Part shown: positions 59,875-64,000 of the stretch, one piece after another
How positions within the stretch are numbered: the stretch's first letter is position 1
Layout: each line of letters starts with the position of its first letter
Source: Paenibacillus oleatilyticus
Lineage (GTDB): Bacteria > Bacillota > Bacilli > Paenibacillales > NBRC-103111
NCBI RefSeq assembly: GCF_018998565.1
Contig: NZ_JAHNZO010000026.1
Location: 1-64,000, forward strand
DNA length: 64,000 nt
Reading direction: 5' to 3'
The notes under the pieces: model-generated
What the model was told of the DNA's origin: nothing
The model's input: only the letters and a program-made list of their open reading frames with translations
The model's database searches: none
Translations under genes and position numbers: made by a program

Positions 59875-60327
59875 ATGAAAAAGACTATCGTCTCTGCCGC
59901 ATTATCGATGGCCCTGGTGCTGTCCGTCTCTGCCTCGGTTATGGCAAGCAATCCAACGGACATCAGTACTGTCGGCGCTTCCGGCCAATCTGCCGGTACA
60001 ACCGCGTCTAGCAGCGCTGCGAATTTGGAAGCAAAAGAGGTTGTAAAATATTATTCGCTGACTTCTTATGAGGAAACCGAAAAAGAAGCTTTTGTCCTGA
60101 ATCAAGGAGAAGAGCTTACCGTTTTCGTCTATAACTCGGGGTTCCCCATTACTTATACCGTCTATGACGCGGACGGTCAAGCGCTCGGGACTTACAATAC
60201 GAATACCCCTTACGGACGTATTTTTACAGCGCAAAAGAACGGTCCGCTGTATGTTCAGTTTAAGGCCGGAGCAAACAGCTCTTTTGTGAAAAAAATGAAC
60301 TTCTCCGCCAAGTTTTCCATTTCGTAA
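59875..60327 (+). CDS. Secreted hypothetical protein, 150 aa
   Basis: Signal peptide MKKTIVSAALSMALVLSVSA, then a Thr/Ser-rich linker (about 30-50) and a single beta-sandwich-like domain (YSLTSYEETEKEAFVLNQG, YTVYDADGQALGTYN). No family recognised; the fold may be a carbohydrate-binding or jelly-roll type. GGAGG lies five bases before the ATG. Its promoter and terminator mark it as monocistronic. Confidence 0.65.
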   Translation: MKKTIVSAALSMALVLSVSASVMASNPTDISTVGASGQSAGTTASSSAANLEAKEVVKYYSLTSYEETEKEAFVLNQGEELTVFVYNSGFPITYTVYDADGQALGTYNTNTPYGRIFTAQKNGPLYVQFKAGANSSFVKKMNFSAKFSIS

Positions 60328-60361
60328 CGATACCCGTTTACGGCACGCAGCTTGACCTGCA

Positions 60362-60414
60362 CCGCCGGCCGTTTCCATGGTTTCCTTGACCATTGGAGGC
60401 GGCCGGCTTTTTAT
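60362..60414 (+). terminator. Terminator of the secreted 150-aa protein gene
   Basis: GCCGGCCG/CGGCCGGC stem with inner CCATGG-type pairing, followed by TTTTTATT. The 230 bases from here to the next gene hold a TATACT at about 60606 as a possible -10 box and nothing else recognised. Confidence 0.82.
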
Positions 60415-60643
60415 TGACCGTCGGCCATCCTTTTCGACACAATCGATGAGTTGTTTCGACATTCAGGCTGCAGAGTATCGGGCGTGATGTCAATATTTTA
60501 GGATAAAATTCCCATGCATCGAAGGTCAACTAGCCGAGTAGGCGTATAAAATAAATACTCTCTAGTAGTTCTATCAACTCATCCCAGCCGCTAAAGTATC
60601 CCTTATACTAAAGAGGAAGTAAAAATAAGGGAGGTATGGTAAA

Positions 60644-62548
60644 TTGAAGAAATTAACATGCGGTCTAATCATTTCTGGTTTGGCCTACTTCGGCTCCGCA
60701 TCGGTGAGCTTGGGAGTTCCGGCTTATGGCGGAACGGAGGTCTTCAAGCAGCCGACAGGAGAGACGTTCCAAGCGGCTCTGCAGGGTGACGAGTGGCTGA
60801 ACTGGACGAAGGGGGTGGATGACGACGTATTAGTGCAGGACAAGAACGGTTTTTGGAATTATGCCGAAATTGAAGGAATTTCGTTAAAACCAAGCGGAAA
60901 AAGGGTGAACATTGACCCGAAACCGGATCAGACGCTCAAGCAAGAGCAGGTGAAGCAGTGGGCGCAGGATCAGCAGATCGTGGAGAAGATCAAATCCAAC
61001 GTCGCGCCGTTTCTCGGAGAACCGGACCCCGGCCCGTCCCTTGCGCCGATCAACACCGGCAGCTCCCGTAAGCTGCTTGTAATGCTCGTGGATTTCACCG
61101 ATATCGGCATGAAATATTCCGATAGCGAGTGGAGCGACAAATTTTTCGGCGATAAGGAAGGCACGGTGAAGCACTACTACAAAGAGGTCAGCGCAGGAAA
61201 AATGACGATCGGCCCTGCGGCGGAATCGTACGGCACGGCTGGTGACGGCGTCGTTCGTGTCAAGCTCGGCTATCCTCACCCGAATACGGGAGGCAACACC
61301 GGAGCGGCCAACCAAAAAATCGTCAGGGACGCCATAGCGGCTGCCGATCCGTACGTCAATTTTGCCAGCTTCGACACGAACAACGATGGCAAAGTCACAC
61401 GGGACGAGCTGTTTCTGGTAACCGTCACGGCCGGTTATGAAGCCGCTTACAGTGGCGGTAAGACGCCGAGTCTGTGGGCGCACCGCTGGTCCGCTGGAAC
61501 ATGGCAGGGAGACGGCAAAACGGTGAATCTGGAGTATATCCAGCAAGGCGAAAACCACGACGACCATATGGCGACGATGGGCGTGCTTGTTCACGAGACC
61601 GGTCATTTGTTCGGTCTTCCAGATCTGTATGACACGGATAATTCCTCCATGGGTGTCGGTCCGCACAGCCTGATGGCCGGTGGGTCATGGGGCTCTTACG
61701 GAAACAACTACGCGGGTTCCACACCGGTTCATATGGACGCTTGGTCCAAATACCGGCTCGGGTGGGTGAAGCCGACGGAAGTGAGCGCGAACGGCTCGTA
61801 TACGTATACGCTCAACACGATTCAGCCGGCGAATCCGAATGCGTACAACGTCGTCAAAATCAACACAAGCACGCCGGGACAGTTTTTCCTGCTGGAAAAC
61901 CGCGGGTTTGTGGGATATGACCGGGCACTGGAAAAGTCGCTCAAGGGCGGAAAGCCGGGCATCGCGGTCTGGCACGTAGATGAGACGCAGAGCGGCAATA
62001 CGAATGAACAGCGGAAGCTGGTCGATCTCGAAGAAGCCAACGAAGGCACGCTCGGCTACAGCCAGCTCGATACGAAGAAGAGCGGCACATACGACCACTA
62101 TTACGCAAGCGGTTTCAATACGTCGTTCGGCCCGAAAACGAAGCCTTCGAGCGCGACTTATGAAGGCACCGATACGAAAATTTCCGTGAACGTGAATGTC
62201 CCCGGCAGCAGCGCCATGAAGGTTGGCGTCAAAATCGGCAATGCAAGCGGATCGGTGAAGGCGACCGATGTTCCCGGTTCCCCCAGCCTGAGCCACAATA
62301 ATTGGAACAACGAGAAGGACTATGCGATCACGATGAACATGTGGTGGGGCAATAACGGCGACACGTGGAGATTGTATGAGAACGATACGCTGATCTATGA
62401 GGAAGAGCTGACGGACAACAGCTCGCAAGCGCAAAAGGCGGTTAAAACCTTCACGAACCAAAAGCCCGGAACGTATACTTATACGTGCGAGCTGGTGAAC
62501 TCATTCGGTACTACGAAGTCTTCCCCGCTTAAAGTCCTCGTCAAGTAA
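60644..62548 (+). CDS. M6-family secreted metalloprotease (immune inhibitor A-like)
   Basis: A 634-residue exported zinc protease. Signal peptide ends near VSLGVPAYG. A propeptide-like region (about 30-130) precedes the M6 catalytic domain, with zinc motif HETGHLFGLPD near residue 315 (HExxHxxGxxD). An EF-hand loop DTNNDGKVTRDE near 245 should bind calcium. The C-terminal 90 residues (GSPSLSHNNWNNEKDY onward) form an Ig/chitin-binding-like domain with several Trp. TTG start with GGGAGG upstream. InhA-type proteases degrade host antimicrobial proteins in related species; here only the enzyme class is supported. Confidence 0.9.
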   Translation: MKKLTCGLIISGLAYFGSASVSLGVPAYGGTEVFKQPTGETFQAALQGDEWLNWTKGVDDDVLVQDKNGFWNYAEIEGISLKPSGKRVNIDPKPDQTLKQEQVKQWAQDQQIVEKIKSNVAPFLGEPDPGPSLAPINTGSSRKLLVMLVDFTDIGMKYSDSEWSDKFFGDKEGTVKHYYKEVSAGKMTIGPAAESYGTAGDGVVRVKLGYPHPNTGGNTGAANQKIVRDAIAAADPYVNFASFDTNNDGKVTRDELFLVTVTAGYEAAYSGGKTPSLWAHRWSAGTWQGDGKTVNLEYIQQGENHDDHMATMGVLVHETGHLFGLPDLYDTDNSSMGVGPHSLMAGGSWGSYGNNYAGSTPVHMDAWSKYRLGWVKPTEVSANGSYTYTLNTIQPANPNAYNVVKINTSTPGQFFLLENRGFVGYDRALEKSLKGGKPGIAVWHVDETQSGNTNEQRKLVDLEEANEGTLGYSQLDTKKSGTYDHYYASGFNTSFGPKTKPSSATYEGTDTKISVNVNVPGSSAMKVGVKIGNASGSVKATDVPGSPSLSHNNWNNEKDYAITMNMWWGNNGDTWRLYENDTLIYEEELTDNSSQAQKAVKTFTNQKPGTYTYTCELVNSFGTTKSSPLKVLVK

Positions 62549-62552
62549 ACCA

Positions 62553-62582
62553 TAAGGGAGCCGGCCATGCCGCGCTCCCTTC
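62553..62582. terminator. Hairpin between the protease gene and the kinase gene
   Basis: AAGGGAGC/GCTCCCTT stem with inner CGGC/GCCG, between convergent genes. Confidence 0.7.
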
Positions 62583-62601
62583 CCCTCGTCACGAACCGAG
62601 T

Positions 62602-64000
62602 CTACATTTGAATGTCAATCGTCGTCCCGCGGCCGACCTCGCTATGAATTGCTATCTCTCCACCGTGCTCCTGAATAACATCTTTGGCTATCGCCATGCC
62701 GAGTCCGGAGCCTTTATGCGCGTCTCCGGTGTTGGTGCCGCGGTAATAGCGGTCGAAGATTTTGTCGAGCTCCTCTTTTCGGATGCCTTTGCCGTTATCT
62801 TGGATGACAATGTGAATCCGATCGGTCTTTTCAATCCGGACGGTGATGTTCACGTTGGCGTCATTATGGATGAGCGCGTTATAAATTAAATTGTGGATCG
62901 CTCTCCGCACAAGAATTTCATCCACCTCTGCCGGGATGTTCTCTTGATTGGCATGAAATTCAATATGACGCTTGGCGTACTTCGGGTCGTTGACGATATC
63001 GATCACGATATCTCGCAATAACACGACGAGATTGGTCGCTTTTTTGTTTAACGTCAGTTCTTTGTTTTTCAATCTTGTCGTTAAGCTTAAATCCTCAATG
63101 ACCTCTTTAATATAAAGCGACTTTTTCTCGATAATGTCGGCGTATTCCCTGATTTCGTCTTCGGTAAAGCGGTAATCCGGGTCCTTCATCATTTCGGCAA
63201 AGCCTTGAATCGAGGCCAGAGGCGTTTTAATATCGTGGGAAATATTCGTAACCCATTCCTCTTTCATCCGGTCCAATTTTTTGCGTTCCGACTCATTTGC
63301 CTTCAACTGATTGGACAAATGATTGATATTCGAAAATACTTGCTTAAAGACACCCGCCGGCCGGGCATGAAAATATTCATTGCTTGCCAGCCGCTTGATC
63401 CCGTCGATGAGCGTATACAGCGGCTTGGTCAGCTGTTTGCTCAAGAAATACCCGATCAGCAGCGTAATCAAAATATCGATAACGAGAACGATGCCGCCAA
63501 CCTTCACCATGCCAAACAACGATTGATTATCGTACAAAATAAAATACCGGTTGATATTGCGGTTTTCCATCCCGATCAAATAGCTGTAGGCGCGGCCGCC
63601 CACTTTCTTGTCTCCGACAAAAACCGTCGTCTCGCCATTCACTTCCTTGTACTTGTACATTTGCACGATTTCCGAGGGAGTGTAGTTTTTCTTCAGCCCT
63701 TCCGGCGCCCTGTAGCTGAACAGCTCCTTGCCGGTTTCATCCAAAATTTGAATCCATGCGTTCCTGCTGCTTAGCTCCTCCTTACCTGTATCGGCAATCG
63801 TCGGTGCATCGCCGGAAATCACGATCCGATCCTGAAACTGTCGTGTAAATTGCTCGGGAGAGTGTTCCTCTTCTTGAAAGAAGGGGATGTTTAGCACAGA
63901 CCGAGCCGTAAAAAATGCAAGCATAAGGAACAGGTTGACGAAAATAATGAAGATGACGACGAAGACAACCGAGATCAGATATCTTACTGTTAACTTCCAT
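62602..64000 (-). CDS. Sensor histidine kinase, 5' end outside the window
   Basis: At least 465 residues are present. The frame is still open at the window edge; it reads WKLTVRYLISVV before a membrane segment, so only a few N-terminal residues should be missing (an internal ATG at 63924 is within that helix and is not the start). External domain about 40-175, a second membrane segment (about 180-200), HAMP, HisKA with SHDIKTPLASIQG, and HATPase_c with N box NLIYNALIHND and GSGLGMAI. The response-regulator gene presumably lies upstream, beyond position 64000. Confidence 0.87.
   Translation of the reverse strand, partial: WKLTVRYLISVVFVVIFIIFVNLFLMLAFFTARSVLNIPFFQEEEHSPEQFTRQFQDRIVISGDAPTIADTGKEELSSRNAWIQILDETGKELFSYRAPEGLKKNYTPSEIVQMYKYKEVNGETTVFVGDKKVGGRAYSYLIGMENRNINRYFILYDNQSLFGMVKVGGIVLVIDILITLLIGYFLSKQLTKPLYTLIDGIKRLASNEYFHARPAGVFKQVFSNINHLSNQLKANESERKKLDRMKEEWVTNISHDIKTPLASIQGFAEMMKDPDYRFTEDEIREYADIIEKKSLYIKEVIEDLSLTTRLKNKELTLNKKATNLVVLLRDIVIDIVNDPKYAKRHIEFHANQENIPAEVDEILVRRAIHNLIYNALIHNDANVNITVRIEKTDRIHIVIQDNGKGIRKEELDKIFDRYYRGTNTGDAHKGSGLGMAIAKDVIQEHGGEIAIHSEVGRGTTIDIQM

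Noticed and set aside
1..64000. CRISPR arrays, insertion sequences, integrases, tRNA or rRNA genes
   Set aside because: No regularly spaced repeats, transposase motifs, recombinase motifs or tRNA-like cloverleaf sequences were seen; the accessory stretch at 29-44 kb therefore has no visible mobile-element boundary.

Overview
The window looks like the chromosome of a spore-forming, low-to-mid GC Firmicute of the Paenibacillaceae (Paenibacillus or a close relative). Grounds: strong Gram-positive ribosome binding sites with frequent GTG/TTG starts, an frl operon, heterodimeric drug ABC exporter and MocR regulator of Bacillales type, Spo0E-like sporulation phosphatases with Spo0A boxes, and four paralogous HTH-TPR peptide receptors of a type expanded in Paenibacillus. 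No tRNA, rRNA, CRISPR array, insertion sequence or replication origin was recognised. Everything here was read by eye from the sequence, without database searches.

Layout. 0-7.7 kb: a zinc-ribbon protein, a queuosine-precursor transporter under a preQ1-I riboswitch, a lipoprotein cytochrome c, lipoate ligase, a double GNAT acetyltransferase, a Bcr-type drug exporter, a potassium channel and a nitroreductase. 7.8-10.8 kb: a two-component system. 11-14.5 kb: a SUKH-like protein, then PerR, an atypical winged-helix regulator and catalase, with PerR-box candidates before perR and katA. 14.5-20.6 kb: a fructosamine (Amadori product) operon frlB-O-N-M-D with a divergent GntR regulator and no ATPase gene. 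20.7-29 kb: a PdaA-type deacetylase, a DUF2294 protein, and a six-gene operon joining a polyamine-type ABC transporter to nucleoside hydrolase and adenine deaminase, probably for purine salvage.

29-44.4 kb is an AT-richer accessory stretch. It holds four HTH-TPR receptors (two a near-perfect tandem duplication), one of them translationally coupled to a 42-residue secreted propeptide; two intact and one decayed Spo0E-like genes, each preceded by a Spo0A box or near-box; small membrane and HEAT-repeat proteins; and several gene remnants. An HxlR regulator, an MFS exporter and an aldo/keto reductase lie inside it. This is the most interesting part: a peptide quorum-sensing locus interleaved with sporulation phosphorelay brakes.

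44.6-64 kb: aminoglycoside adenylyltransferase with a possible 8-codon leader, a WYL regulator divergent from a VOC protein, a YhhN gene whose 3' end is fused by deletion into a truncated convergent SDR gene, a heterodimeric multidrug ABC exporter, a serine hydrolase, thiD-thiM behind two tandem TPP riboswitches, an RCC1-repeat secreted protein, a MocR regulator divergent from an EamA transporter, two secreted proteins (one an M6 metalloprotease) and a histidine kinase that runs off the end of the window.
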